A stretch of DNA of 36,701 nucleotides, from contig JBGVOM010000084.1 in the NCBI GenBank assembly GCA_045126515.1, forward strand, positions 1 to 36,701. Direction: 5' to 3'. A program made the translations under genes and the position numbers. Shown one piece after another: positions 1 through 7,196 of the stretch. Numbering within the stretch: position 1 is the first letter of the stretch; each line of letters starts with the position of its first letter. The stretch comes from RUG11237 sp045126515. GTDB taxonomy: Bacteria; Bacillota; Clostridia; Lachnospirales; Lachnospiraceae. The notes beneath the pieces are model-generated. The model had not been told where the DNA came from. It saw only the letters and a list, made by a program, of their open reading frames with translations, and searched no databases.

Positions 1-30
1 CCCATTTGTCACCCATTCAAAATGGATTAA

Positions 31-60
31 ATTAGGTCAAACTAGGTCAAACTATATCAA
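31..60. repeat. Three 10-bp tandem repeats near the element end
   Basis: Three consecutive 10-mers, ATTAGGTCAA, ACTAGGTCAA and ACTATATCAA, lie just outside the terminator that follows the integrase genes. The first two differ at one base and the third is more diverged. Short direct repeats beside a tyrosine-recombinase gene are often arm-type or excisionase binding sites near an attachment site. That role is inferred from position only, and no crossover core could be identified. Confidence 0.35.
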
Positions 61-64
61 AAGG

Positions 65-98
65 AAAAGCCCTGAAATCGAGTGATTCCAGGGCTTTT
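65..98 (-). terminator. Terminator after the integrase genes
   Basis: The inverted repeat AAAAGCCCTG / CAGGGCTTTT is extended by inner AATC/GATT pairing around a GAGT loop. Read on the minus strand the stem ends in TTTT and continues CCTTTTG, as expected for a Rho-independent terminator of the leftward integrase genes. The arms are symmetric, so it may act in both directions. Confidence 0.65.
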
Positions 99-278
99 GA
101 CAAAATTCTGTGTCGAAAAAGTTCGAACTTAGCGCTTGGAGAACTGGGGAGCGCGACGTGCGGCCTTCAGACCGTACTGAGTACGGCTTGAAAACCGATT
201 TTGTGTTGGTATTCAAGCACTTTTCGCATTTGTGAATGGGACTTGTCCTACCCATTAACACATAAAATAGGTGCCTTT
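99..278. other. Non-coding end region with a palindrome
   Basis: Between the terminator and the first integrase stop I see no credible gene. A 76-residue minus-strand reading frame spans the area but has no recognisable domain and runs through the terminator. The 15-bp palindrome CCGTACTGAGTACGG lies at about 169-183. This may be the outer end of the integrative element where attachment sequences would lie. Confidence 0.3.
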
Positions 279-1490
279 TCAAACTGCAATCGGCTGGTTA
301 AATGCAGCATTTACAACCCCCAACAGCTCTTTAGGTTGATTATACTTTATCTTTGCGTAAATGTCCATAGTTGTTTTACTATTTTCATGCCCCGCAAGAT
401 ATTGAACTGTTTTGGGATCGACACCGGCATACATCAGATTCGTGATGTAGGTGTGCCGGAGCTGATGGGGTGTTACATCGAAATCAATGCTGTAAACGAT
501 GTTGGGGTTGTTTTTCTGGTGTCCTCCCAATGTAGGATTGACCACGCACTTGATCTGCTGTCCGTTGATGTATTTGTAATAAGTTCTTTCTTTTGCAGTA
601 CGAACCTCTACATACTTCCATACTCGCTGAAACTGCGAATAGGTCAGAGGTTCTCCATTCCGATCCGCAATTACAAATTTGGATTTGGAACCGGCCTTGA
701 CTTCACACAGACAATCCACAAGGCATTTCGGGATCGGAATATCCCGTCTTGCAGCTTTGGATTTTAGTATCGTGGAGATTTCCGGCTTGCCGGTTTTTGC
801 TCGCCAAGCTCTCTGAACGGAAATGTAAGGAGTGGGTGCATTAAGATACACGCAGTCCCATTGTAAAGCCAAGATTTCCTCTCGCCGCAGGCCAGAGTAC
901 AGCCCGATCATGATGAATACATATGGTGGCAACCCTTTTACAGTATCCAGGAGGACCTTCGCCTGTTCATCGGTGAGGGCATCTTTTTTCTGTGCAGGTT
1001 TACCGCCCTTGCCGGAGATCCCGGCAGAGGGGTTATAGTCAAGCAACTGGTTTCGCTCTGCTGTAGAGAAGATGCATTTCAGCAGCATATTGACTGTATT
1101 GTACATTCCTTGCGATTTTGATGCTACCGGTACAAGGGCCAGCCGTACATCATCGGCGGTTACTTCTGACATATACATATCTCCCAGAGGTTTGACTATG
1201 TAATTCTTAACGGCATTGGTATAACCTCTCAAAGTGGAAGCAGAAATGGTTGCGGATTTCATATACAGCCATTTCTCACAGTATTCTGCAACGGTGGGGT
1301 TCTTTCTGCGATAAATCAGATCCTCAACCTCCCGCCGGGCTTCCTGCTCTTTTTTATACAGTTCCTCGCAAGTAGTGGCATACAATGCCATTTGCTTGCC
1401 GTCTGCGTCCATAATTCTGGTTCGGTAATACAGAACTCCGCATCTCGTAACGGTTCCATACTGCGGAATGATTGCTTTTTTCTTAGCCAT
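279..1490 (-). CDS. Tyrosine recombinase / integrase 1
   Basis: This 403-residue site-specific recombinase of the phage/Tn916 integrase family would integrate and excise the element. Residues about 64-160 form the SAM-like core-binding domain and about 170-390 the catalytic domain. The catalytic residues are visible: Arg202 (GLRREE), His342 and Arg345 (HQLRH), His368 (GHEN) and the nucleophile Tyr378 (MDIY). An AGGAC ribosome site precedes the ATG. It is a close paralogue of integrase 2 just upstream, with full-length co-linear similarity, and a hairpin terminator between them suggests separate transcription. All active-site residues are intact, so it should be functional. Calling it an ICE integrase rather than a phage integrase rests on the neighbouring excisionase, sigma factor and KTR protein. 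Confidence 0.93.
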   Translation of the reverse strand: MAKKKAIIPQYGTVTRCGVLYYRTRIMDADGKQMALYATTCEELYKKEQEARREVEDLIYRRKNPTVAEYCEKWLYMKSATISASTLRGYTNAVKNYIVKPLGDMYMSEVTADDVRLALVPVASKSQGMYNTVNMLLKCIFSTAERNQLLDYNPSAGISGKGGKPAQKKDALTDEQAKVLLDTVKGLPPYVFIMIGLYSGLRREEILALQWDCVYLNAPTPYISVQRAWRAKTGKPEISTILKSKAARRDIPIPKCLVDCLCEVKAGSKSKFVIADRNGEPLTYSQFQRVWKYVEVRTAKERTYYKYINGQQIKCVVNPTLGGHQKNNPNIVYSIDFDVTPHQLRHTYITNLMYAGVDPKTVQYLAGHENSKTTMDIYAKIKYNQPKELLGVVNAAFNQPIAV

Positions 1491-1561
1491 GGTAATTTGT
1501 CCTTTCTTAAATATAGTTTCGGTAAAACCACCTTCTTTTTACCAGAAATATAGAAATCCAT

Positions 1562-1575
1562 CAAAAGTGCGATTT
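1562..1575. repeat. Copy 1 of the CAAANGTGCGATT repeat
   Basis: CAAAAGTGCGATTT lies just upstream of integrase 1. Related copies lie just upstream of integrase 2 (2926-2940) and beyond the glycosidase gene (8423-8437), all in the same orientation. The upstream regions of the two integrase genes also share a TTACC block about 20 bases away. It may be a recombinase or excisionase binding site. Confidence 0.4.
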
Positions 1576-1583
1576 GAGTAAAA

Positions 1584-1620
1584 GCAACGGGCAAGGATTA
1601 CAAGAATCCTCGCCCGTTGC
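1584..1620 (-). terminator. Hairpin between the two integrase genes
   Basis: Arms GCAACGGGCAAGGATT and AATCCTCGCCCGTTGC form a 16-bp stem with one A-C mismatch and a 5-base loop. On the minus strand the stem is followed by TTTTACTC. It ends just past the integrase 2 stop and is a good candidate for its terminator. Confidence 0.7.
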
Positions 1621-1637
1621 TCTTCATTATTTCATTG

Positions 1638-2858
1638 TTAGCCAGCGGCTGCATTCCACTGAGCGAATGCACCACCCATAGCTTTTACAACATCATCCGG
1701 TCTGTTGTACTTTACCTTTGCATAGATGTCCATGGTGATTTTGCTGTTTTCGTGGCCAGCCAGATACTGAACTGTTTTGGGATCTACTGACGCATGAATC
1801 AGGTTAGTGATATATGTATGACGAAGCTGGTGGGGTGTGACCTCAAAATCCAGACTGTAAACCACTTTGCCGTTATGGGCGGCTTTCTCTCCAAGCACGG
1901 GCTTTACAGTATGTTTTACACGCACACCATCTTCGTATCTGTAATAGGATCGTTCTTTGGTCGATCTGGTGACGATGTATTGCCAGAGCCGCTTGAACTG
2001 CGTATATGACAACGGCTCTCCGTCCCGGTTGGCAACCACATATTCCGAAGTGGAAGTAGCTTTTGCTTCACGCAAGCAATTTACCAGACAGACCGGGAGG
2101 GGGATATTTCGCTCTGCGGCATTGGTTTTCAACTCCGTGAGAATCACCGGCCTGTTATGCTCTGTGTGCCATGCCCGACGAACTGTGAGATACGGTGCAT
2201 CTGCATCCAGATAGACGGAATCCCACTGCAGACCAAGAATTTCTTCTCTGCGAAGTCCGGCATACAGTCCCAGCATGACGAACACATAAGGGGGCAGTCC
2301 ACGGACTGCATCCAGAAGCTGCTGTGTCTGCTCGTCTGTCAGGGCGGCTTTCTCTGATTGAGGAACACCGCCGCCTTTGGAAGTGAGATACACGGTGGGG
2401 TTATCGTCAATGACCCGGCTTTCCTTTGCAGACCGGAAAATAGATTTGTACAGAACAATGACAGATTTGTACACGGATGCAGACAACTTGGACACTGGAA
2501 CGAGTGCTGTCTGAATATCGTCCAATGACACATCTGCGATCTGCTTCTTTCCTAGAGGGCCGATAATATGGCGTCGGACTTTGGATGTGTAGTCTATGAG
2601 TGTTGTGGCACGAACATGAACGGATTGCATGGTCAGCCACTTCTCGCAGTATTCTTCCACGGTAGGGGACTTTCTGCGGAATCTGGCATTGTCGATCTGT
2701 TCGAGGACATCCATTTCTTTATCGTACAGTTCTTCACGGGTTTTTCCATAGAGTGCAATTCGGTTTCCCTCGGAATCCGGTACCATGGTCCGGTAGTAAG
2801 TGTGTCCGTTTATCTCAGTAGTCCCGTATCTGGGAATGCGCTTCCTTTTTGTAGCCAT
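1638..2858 (-). CDS. Tyrosine recombinase / integrase 2
   Basis: This 406-residue integrase is paralogous to integrase 1 and has the same domain order: an N-terminal Arg/Lys-rich segment, a core-binding domain (about 64-160) and a catalytic domain (about 170-390). The catalytic residues are Arg203 (GLRREE), His343 and Arg346 (HQLRH), His369 (GHEN) and Tyr379 (MDIY). A strong TAGGAGG site sits 8 bases before the ATG, which supports this start. It is the integrase nearest to the excisionase-like gene, so it is the likelier partner for excision. Two intact integrases side by side point to a duplication or to two elements that used adjacent sites, and both could be active. Confidence 0.93.
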   Translation of the reverse strand: MATKRKRIPRYGTTEINGHTYYRTMVPDSEGNRIALYGKTREELYDKEMDVLEQIDNARFRRKSPTVEEYCEKWLTMQSVHVRATTLIDYTSKVRRHIIGPLGKKQIADVSLDDIQTALVPVSKLSASVYKSVIVLYKSIFRSAKESRVIDDNPTVYLTSKGGGVPQSEKAALTDEQTQQLLDAVRGLPPYVFVMLGLYAGLRREEILGLQWDSVYLDADAPYLTVRRAWHTEHNRPVILTELKTNAAERNIPLPVCLVNCLREAKATSTSEYVVANRDGEPLSYTQFKRLWQYIVTRSTKERSYYRYEDGVRVKHTVKPVLGEKAAHNGKVVYSLDFEVTPHQLRHTYITNLIHASVDPKTVQYLAGHENSKITMDIYAKVKYNRPDDVVKAMGGAFAQWNAAAG

Positions 2859-2925
2859 TGTGGGAACCTCCTAATCGTATTTGCATCTCTGCTATCCTTG
2901 TTTTACCAAAACAGCGGTATTTCAG

Positions 2926-2940
2926 CAAATGTGCGATTAA
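2926..2940. repeat. Copy 2 of the CAAANGTGCGATT repeat
   Basis: CAAATGTGCGATTAA lies between the excisionase stop and integrase 2. With its left flank (TTTCAG) it matches the copy at 8423-8437 (TTTCTG-CAAAGGTGCGATTAA) with two differences over 21 bases, so this pair brackets about 5.5 kb as direct repeats. Confidence 0.45.
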
Positions 2941-2943
2941 CCG

Positions 2944-3171
2944 TTATTTCTGGTTTCGCACATTTCGCCGTGTATCTTTTTGCTCAGTGGGTTTCGCCCG
3001 GTGGGTGCATTTTGCGATGTATTCCTGCAGGTTGGCATTTGTAAAATAGACACAGCCGTTAGGAACATATTGGACATAAGAAATCAAGCCGCTGTTTCTG
3101 GCTTCATCCAGAGTGGTCAGACTGATGCCCAGTAGTTTTGCTGCTTCCTTGCGTGTAATCAATTTTTCCAT
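2944..3171 (-). CDS. Excisionase-like helix-turn-helix protein
   Basis: This 75-residue basic protein has an N-terminal winged-helix/MerR-like HTH (LITRKEAAKLLGIS, then a recognition helix LTTLDEARNSG), as in Xis and other recombination directionality factors. A VYFTNANLQEYI segment matches the end of that domain. The ATG at 3171 is chosen over longer readings because GGAAGGAG sits immediately upstream. It overlaps the toxin-gene end and sits directly ahead of integrase 2, the usual place for an excisionase that controls the direction of recombination. It could instead be a plain transcriptional repressor. Confidence 0.75.
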   Translation of the reverse strand: MEKLITRKEAAKLLGISLTTLDEARNSGLISYVQYVPNGCVYFTNANLQEYIAKCTHRAKPTEQKDTRRNVRNQK

Positions 3172-3175
3172 ACGG

Positions 3176-3697
3176 TTACTCCTTCCGGTGTAGTGTGTAT
3201 TCGATGCCTTTTTTCTGACCACAGTAGCAGCAGGTTTGATGCTCGGTCTGCAACCGGCCCGTTCGCCGCAAAATAAAAGAACCTGCGTCATAAAAGTTAT
3301 GGGCGCAGGTTTTGCAAAGGCATATTCTGAGTTTGGATTTTTTCGGTTCTTTCAGATCAATGCTGATTGCCAGTGCTTGATTGAGCTGCCGCAGTTGGGT
3401 TCGGTTCAAGCGGCCCACATAATGACCTAACCGCTTTTTATCAATGGTGCGAAGCTGTTCCAACAGAATCACAGATGAAGTGTCCAGGCCGCTCTCTGCA
3501 CCGATATAACAATGGGTGGGCAGTTTGGCCTTGGCTTCGTGGTTGGTTGTCACAGGGGCCACAATGACGGTAGGACTGAATTTGTTGCCCATGTTGTTCT
3601 GGATGATCACAACTGGTCGATAACCCTCCTGCTCAGAGCCGATGCCCTTGCTCAGATCCGCATAATACAGTTCTCCACGATAACAAGTCTTAGCCAT
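3176..3697 (-). CDS. MazF/PemK-family toxin with Cys-rich tail
   Basis: The first ~110 of 173 residues match the MazF/PemK endoribonuclease fold: GELYYADLS, GSEQEGYRPVVIIQNN, TVIVAPVTT, LDTSSVILLEQLRTIDK and a final helix with LNQAL. MazF toxins cleave mRNA at short motifs. The last ~50 residues are an extension with CLCKTC and CCYCGQ motifs, which look like a zinc ribbon absent from classical MazF (about 115 residues). The ATG at 3697 has GGAGG 8 bases upstream and is preferred to an in-frame start 7 codons earlier. It overlaps the small gene upstream by 8 bp, so that gene is the candidate antitoxin or partner, although it does not look like MazE. It could also regulate the mobile element. 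Confidence 0.85.
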   Translation of the reverse strand: MAKTCYRGELYYADLSKGIGSEQEGYRPVVIIQNNMGNKFSPTVIVAPVTTNHEAKAKLPTHCYIGAESGLDTSSVILLEQLRTIDKKRLGHYVGRLNRTQLRQLNQALAISIDLKEPKKSKLRICLCKTCAHNFYDAGSFILRRTGRLQTEHQTCCYCGQKKGIEYTLHRKE

Positions 3698-3941
3698 TGC
3701 ATCGATCCTCCGTATCAACTTTGGATGTGACAGACAGCATGACCGGAGGAATCCAGCGGCCCATAGTGTACAGATAGATACACCCGGTCTGTGCGATATA
3801 CTTCAGTTCTTCTTCGGATAGCTTCCAACAGGTTTCAATTTCGTCGGGGGCATTATCGTGGTGAATCAATGTGCCGTGGAGGTCTTTACATCCCTCTGCG
3901 GAGAAAGTGATATTGGAATAATATGTTTCAATGGGAATCAT
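3690..3941 (-). CDS. Small acidic protein, possible toxin partner
   Basis: This 83-residue protein is not one I can assign to a named family. It is acidic, with two Cys and a central EETCWKL-type helix, and no visible HTH, signal peptide or membrane segment. AGGAGG lies 6 bases before its ATG. Its 3' end overlaps the MazF-like start by 8 bp, so the two are translationally coupled. That position is typical for an antitoxin, but the sequence lacks the basic N-terminal DNA-binding domain of MazE, so the role is unproven. Confidence 0.65.
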   Translation of the reverse strand: MIPIETYYSNITFSAEGCKDLHGTLIHHDNAPDEIETCWKLSEEELKYIAQTGCIYLYTMGRWIPPVMLSVTSKVDTEDRCNG

Positions 3942-3970
3942 TGTGTTTCCTCCTAATCCTATGTAAAGAA

Positions 3971-4004
3971 TCCGTCAATGGGCATAGTGAATCCCATTGA
4001 CGGA
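3971..4004. terminator. Perfect 12-bp hairpin upstream of the toxin operon
   Basis: TCCGTCAATGGG and CCCATTGACGGA are perfect inverted repeats around a 10-base loop. It lies 30 bases upstream of the small acidic gene's ATG. U-runs are weak on both sides (TTT on plus, ATTCTTT on minus). It is either a weak bidirectional terminator or a 5' leader/attenuator hairpin for the toxin operon. Confidence 0.5.
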
Positions 4005-4503
4005 TTTATGGTATGTTACGCCTATTTGTCCTCGACACCCCGGCTTTCAAGGGAAGTCATCAAACGGCTGGCGGCGTACCAGCTCCACGGGATTGATTAT
4101 GCGCCCTCGCATGGTTCTCATGCGACTACCCTCATTGCGTGCGGCTGTGACTGGGCAGGAGTATCATTGTCCCTATTGTTGGTTATCGCCCCTCTGAGAG
4201 CCACCCAGAGGTCATAGCAGACTGTTTTTCGCTCCGTGTCGCAAGAATCAAAGCTAAACAGACCGGAAAGGAAGATGATATCTTGTAGCTTTGTCAAACG
4301 GTACATCTTGGCGCAGTTGTTAATGTGGCTTATGCTCATCACAATAACAATAGGAATGTGCTTGATGAATGGGTATGCTGTTCTCAAGGTACAGATCATT
4401 TATCAAAAGATAAACATGTGAAGGAATAACCCTTTCACCTGTTTGCTCACTTAGAAGCAAAATTTAGCCCCCCTTATTTGTAAATTTTTTTGGAAAACAA
4501 AAA

Positions 4504-4528
4504 AGCGGCCTGCATTGAGCAAGCCGCT
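4504..4528 (-). terminator. Terminator after the sigma-like gene
   Basis: AGCGGC and GCCGCT form a stem with inner TGC/GCA pairing. On the minus strand it runs straight into TTTTTTGTTTTCC, a classic intrinsic terminator for the leftward sigma-like gene ending at 4590. Confidence 0.75.
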
Positions 4529-4589
4529 AATTTCCAATTAAGTTCTACCCTACTTCTGAAAATCTCCCATGTGAAACTCCAGTTTTATA

Positions 4590-5060
4590 TCATTTCAGAA
4601 ATCTGTACAGCTTGTTAAGCGCTTTGTCGATTGAACGTTTCACTGGCATGATGGTACACCCTTCTAACATTGCAATTTGTTCGTAGGTCATATCATGGAA
4701 ATAGTGAAGGATCAGTCTCTTGCGTTGGTTTTCAGGTAGTTGTCCGATAGCTGTATGTATCTGATCATATTGTAATCTACGCAGCACGGTATCCTCCAGT
4801 GGCTCTAACTGTTGAAATGCTCGTTCATTCAAGGACTGCTCTGTTAACTCCGACTGTTCATGGTGACGGCTGAACACATTCAGATACGAAATATCCTCCA
4901 ACTCAAATTGGTTAAACAGGTCATATAGTTCCTGGTTAATTTTCTCTTTATGGTGAATTCCCTGAACGTCAAAAAAAGAAACATAGTATCTGTCTTTATC
5001 TACGGTTAATTCATAGGGGTTATCTTTGTCTTTTTTTCGGATTGGATGCTTTCCATCCAT
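4590..5060 (-). CDS. Sigma-70 region-4 family protein of mobile elements
   Basis: This 156-residue protein has a C-terminal sigma region 4 (about residues 95-156): IGQLPENQRKRLILHYFHDMTYEQIAMLEGC, then a recognition-helix stretch KRSIDKALNKLYRFL. The N-terminal half (ELTVDKDRYYVSFFDVQG) is the variable part seen in sigma-like proteins of Tn916-type elements. The start is the ATG at 5060, with GGAGG 8 bases upstream; a longer reading would begin at a TTG overlapping that ribosome site. In such elements the protein controls transfer or recombination genes. No conjugation genes are nearby, so its targets here are unknown. A U-rich terminator follows. Confidence 0.85.
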   Translation of the reverse strand: MDGKHPIRKKDKDNPYELTVDKDRYYVSFFDVQGIHHKEKINQELYDLFNQFELEDISYLNVFSRHHEQSELTEQSLNERAFQQLEPLEDTVLRRLQYDQIHTAIGQLPENQRKRLILHYFHDMTYEQIAMLEGCTIMPVKRSIDKALNKLYRFLK

Positions 5061-5241
5061 TTTAAGTTCCTCCAATCAATCTGAAATTATGAGTTTCAGA
5101 TCGACGGGAGGACTGCGGCAGCGCTGAATTACTGCTACATTATTTAGAAATAATGAGATAGAATTACATATAGAGAGTGTGTAGCGATCTATGTAGGATT
5201 TGAATTCGTGATTAATTTGTATATCCAGTCAAAATAAAAAA

Positions 5242-5280
5242 GCAGAGCCTGTTTTCCAATGATAGGAAAGCAGGCTCTGC
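5242..5280 (-). terminator. Terminator after the KTR gene
   Basis: GCAGAGCCTG and CAGGCTCTGC form a perfect 10-bp stem with inner TCC/GGA pairing. On the minus strand it is followed by TTTTTTATTTTG. It terminates the small KTR gene that ends 15 bases upstream. Confidence 0.8.
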
Positions 5281-5294
5281 GTCTTACGTCTGGC

Positions 5295-5468
5295 TCATTT
5301 GCTTCGAACAATTTTTAGTTGAATTACATGTATTTTTGTCTCTTGTTTACATTTTGGACAGAAGAGTGGAAAATTAAACATCACTGTATCAGAATATATC
5401 TTTGTACGAGTTTTTGCATTACAGATGGGGCATTGTACCCAGTATGAAATATTTTGAACATCACACAT
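5295..5468 (-). CDS. Cysteine-rich KTR domain protein
   Basis: This 57-residue protein has two CxxC knuckles (WVQCPICNAKTRTKI and LFCPKCKQET) carrying the CxxC-x-KTR signature of cysteine-rich KTR proteins. It would bind one zinc ion and is likely a nucleic-acid or protein adaptor; the family has no established function. The ATG at 5468 has AGGTGAG just upstream and is preferred to an in-frame start 39 codons earlier. KTR genes are typical passengers of Tn916-like and other clostridial conjugative transposons, which supports the integrative-element reading of this end of the window. The gene stands alone with its own strong terminator. Confidence 0.85.
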   Translation of the reverse strand: MCDVQNISYWVQCPICNAKTRTKIYSDTVMFNFPLFCPKCKQETKIHVIQLKIVRSK

Positions 5469-5661
5469 TTTCTCACCTCGCTTACAATTTCCTATTTTAT
5501 CTGATACATTGCTGATCATTTCTACATTTTTAATTTTCTGTTTGTGAAGCCTATGAATAAGAGAATGTTTGAGGCAGAAGGACAATGTAAAATATTATAC
5601 AAGAGTGTACAAAACTGTGTAGAAAAACTCAGAGACTTATGATAAATCAGACAACAGGCAT

Positions 5662-7194
5662 TTATGTCATATCCTCAAAGTAAGGATATAGTGTCATAGG
5701 TTCAAGTGTTGCTCCTGCATGAATGGCAACTACACCATTTTCATCCGGTTGGAAGATAATGTTCATAATGGTCTGGCCTTTTTCGTCTGTTTCTTCAACC
5801 ATCCACCCGGAGAATGTTTTACCTTCCGGAGCGGAGACCACCGGGCAAGTCAATGTGTGGATTTCATTATCATAGAAGTCAGAATTCAGCACCTCATCTC
5901 CGTTCATGAAGGTCAGCAGCACTTTTTCTACGGGCTGGAACACATCTACGGCGGTCATGTCATAGCACATCCATTTGCCAGTTGCCTGCTTTTCGAAAAA
6001 CAGGCTCTGTTCAATGGTGCTTTCCTTCACGCTGCCGCTGGCTCGATACTGGTTCAGTGTGACGGAAACCCGCACGGAGAACAGATCATCGGAATAACGG
6101 CAGTAGTTGGTGACAGCATCATTGACAAATTCCCGGCTGGCTGCATCCTGTACAAAGCCCCGTTCTGTATCGGTAATGGCATTATAGGCATCCGAACCTA
6201 GGAGGAAGTACTCGGCAATGTCACCCTCACCTGCTTGCTTGATCATGTACAGCGCATAGGTCTTGACAGCATTGATTGCAAGATCCCGCTCGGTATCACT
6301 GATCGTATTCGCATTGGACTGTTCTGTGAAAGTATGGGTTGCTTCATCATACTCGACTTGCATTTCGTTTCCGGCTGCATCCACGATCCGGACATTGGGT
6401 TTGCTTGCCAATCCGGTGATTTGCTGGGTACAGACACGGATAACGGTTACACTTTCCGGAAGATACCCTTCGGCATTGGTTGTGCTGATTCGGATGGTGA
6501 AACTGTCATCTAAGGGGGAATCGTTCACATAGGCCATATGTCCATCCAATTTCTTGATGTAGTAGCTTTCGTTGTACTGGACGAAAAACTCCAAGCTGCC
6601 CAACTGCCAGTCTGCAATTTCTGTTTGAGATGCCGATTGATTGTGGTTTACCAGAGTAAACGTAGCAATCTTCTCATTTCCTACCCGTACAATATATTTT
6701 TTATCGTTGGACAGGCCGGTGGAAGTTTCAACATAAGTAAGATCCGTTTCACCAACTCTGTTTTCCATGTAACCGACAAAATCATTCTTATTTCCATAAG
6801 CTGCATTCTGGATGCTTGCAATATCATATAAGCTGTCCCAGTCGGGATCGGAGAACAGTGTTTCGAATATTTCCTGGCTCTTGGTTGTGGGTTGGGACAT
6901 TTCATAGCGACTCAGCCAGTCCCGGAGTTCCAGCAAACCAAAGTAAGTTGCAGTATAGAAAAGGAAAATACAAAGGAAGAAAATAGTATAGAAGACGACA
7001 CCACTGAACCGTGGACCTTGGCGTGGCTTTTGAACAGGTTTCTCCAATGTGGGCATTGAAGCTGCTGCAGGCTTTCTTTTCGGAGTAGTACCCGGAGTGG
7101 CGGGGCGGCGCTTTTGCGCCTGCTCCCGCTCTGCCAGAATGGTACGAACATCCACTGCATTTTCTTTGTTTTTTGCACTGAATTTACCTGCCAT
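5662..7194 (-). CDS. Membrane-anchored extracellular protein, unknown function
   Basis: This 510-residue protein has a basic, Pro-rich cytoplasmic tail (about 25-62: KRRPATPGTTPKRKP), one membrane segment (about 64-86) and a large outside domain. The outside part has no recognised enzyme motif. Residues about 310-420 look like an NTF2-like or Ig-like fold, and the last ~60 residues (APEGKTFSGWMVEETDEKG) resemble a Listeria-Bacteroides/InlB B-type repeat, an extracellular beta module. GGAGGG precedes the ATG. It begins only 2 bases after the glycosidase gene, so the two are co-transcribed and probably act together at the cell surface. Confidence 0.75.
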   Translation of the reverse strand: MAGKFSAKNKENAVDVRTILAEREQAQKRRPATPGTTPKRKPAAASMPTLEKPVQKPRQGPRFSGVVFYTIFFLCIFLFYTATYFGLLELRDWLSRYEMSQPTTKSQEIFETLFSDPDWDSLYDIASIQNAAYGNKNDFVGYMENRVGETDLTYVETSTGLSNDKKYIVRVGNEKIATFTLVNHNQSASQTEIADWQLGSLEFFVQYNESYYIKKLDGHMAYVNDSPLDDSFTIRISTTNAEGYLPESVTVIRVCTQQITGLASKPNVRIVDAAGNEMQVEYDEATHTFTEQSNANTISDTERDLAINAVKTYALYMIKQAGEGDIAEYFLLGSDAYNAITDTERGFVQDAASREFVNDAVTNYCRYSDDLFSVRVSVTLNQYRASGSVKESTIEQSLFFEKQATGKWMCYDMTAVDVFQPVEKVLLTFMNGDEVLNSDFYDNEIHTLTCPVVSAPEGKTFSGWMVEETDEKGQTIMNIIFQPDENGVVAIHAGATLEPMTLYPYFEDMT

Positions 7195-7196
7195 GC

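Larger units (their letters stand above)
3942..4589. other. Gene-poor stretch with hairpins and a possible 24-residue ORF
   Basis: I find no long convincing gene here. Minus-strand 4047-4121 could encode a 24-residue peptide starting MRTMRGRIINP, with GAGGG 7 bases upstream, but nothing else supports it. Longer frames on both strands at about 4118-4421 lack ribosome sites and domains. The stretch also holds the hairpins listed separately. It sits where conjugation or regulation genes of an integrative element would be expected, so it may be a scar. Confidence 0.35.

Noticed and set aside
52..282. A 76-codon minus-strand frame next to the integrase end
   Set aside because: It runs through the terminator hairpin, has no ribosome site and shows no domain.
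201..767. A 188-codon plus-strand frame
   Set aside because: It is the reverse complement of the integrase 1 coding frame and has no recognisable protein features.
4118..4421. Short frames on both strands in the gap before the sigma-like gene
   Set aside because: There is no ribosome site in front of either start, no known domain, and the two strands overlap.
5719..6831. Long plus-strand frames
   Set aside because: They are antisense to the membrane-anchored protein gene, which has a ribosome site, a membrane segment and a partner.
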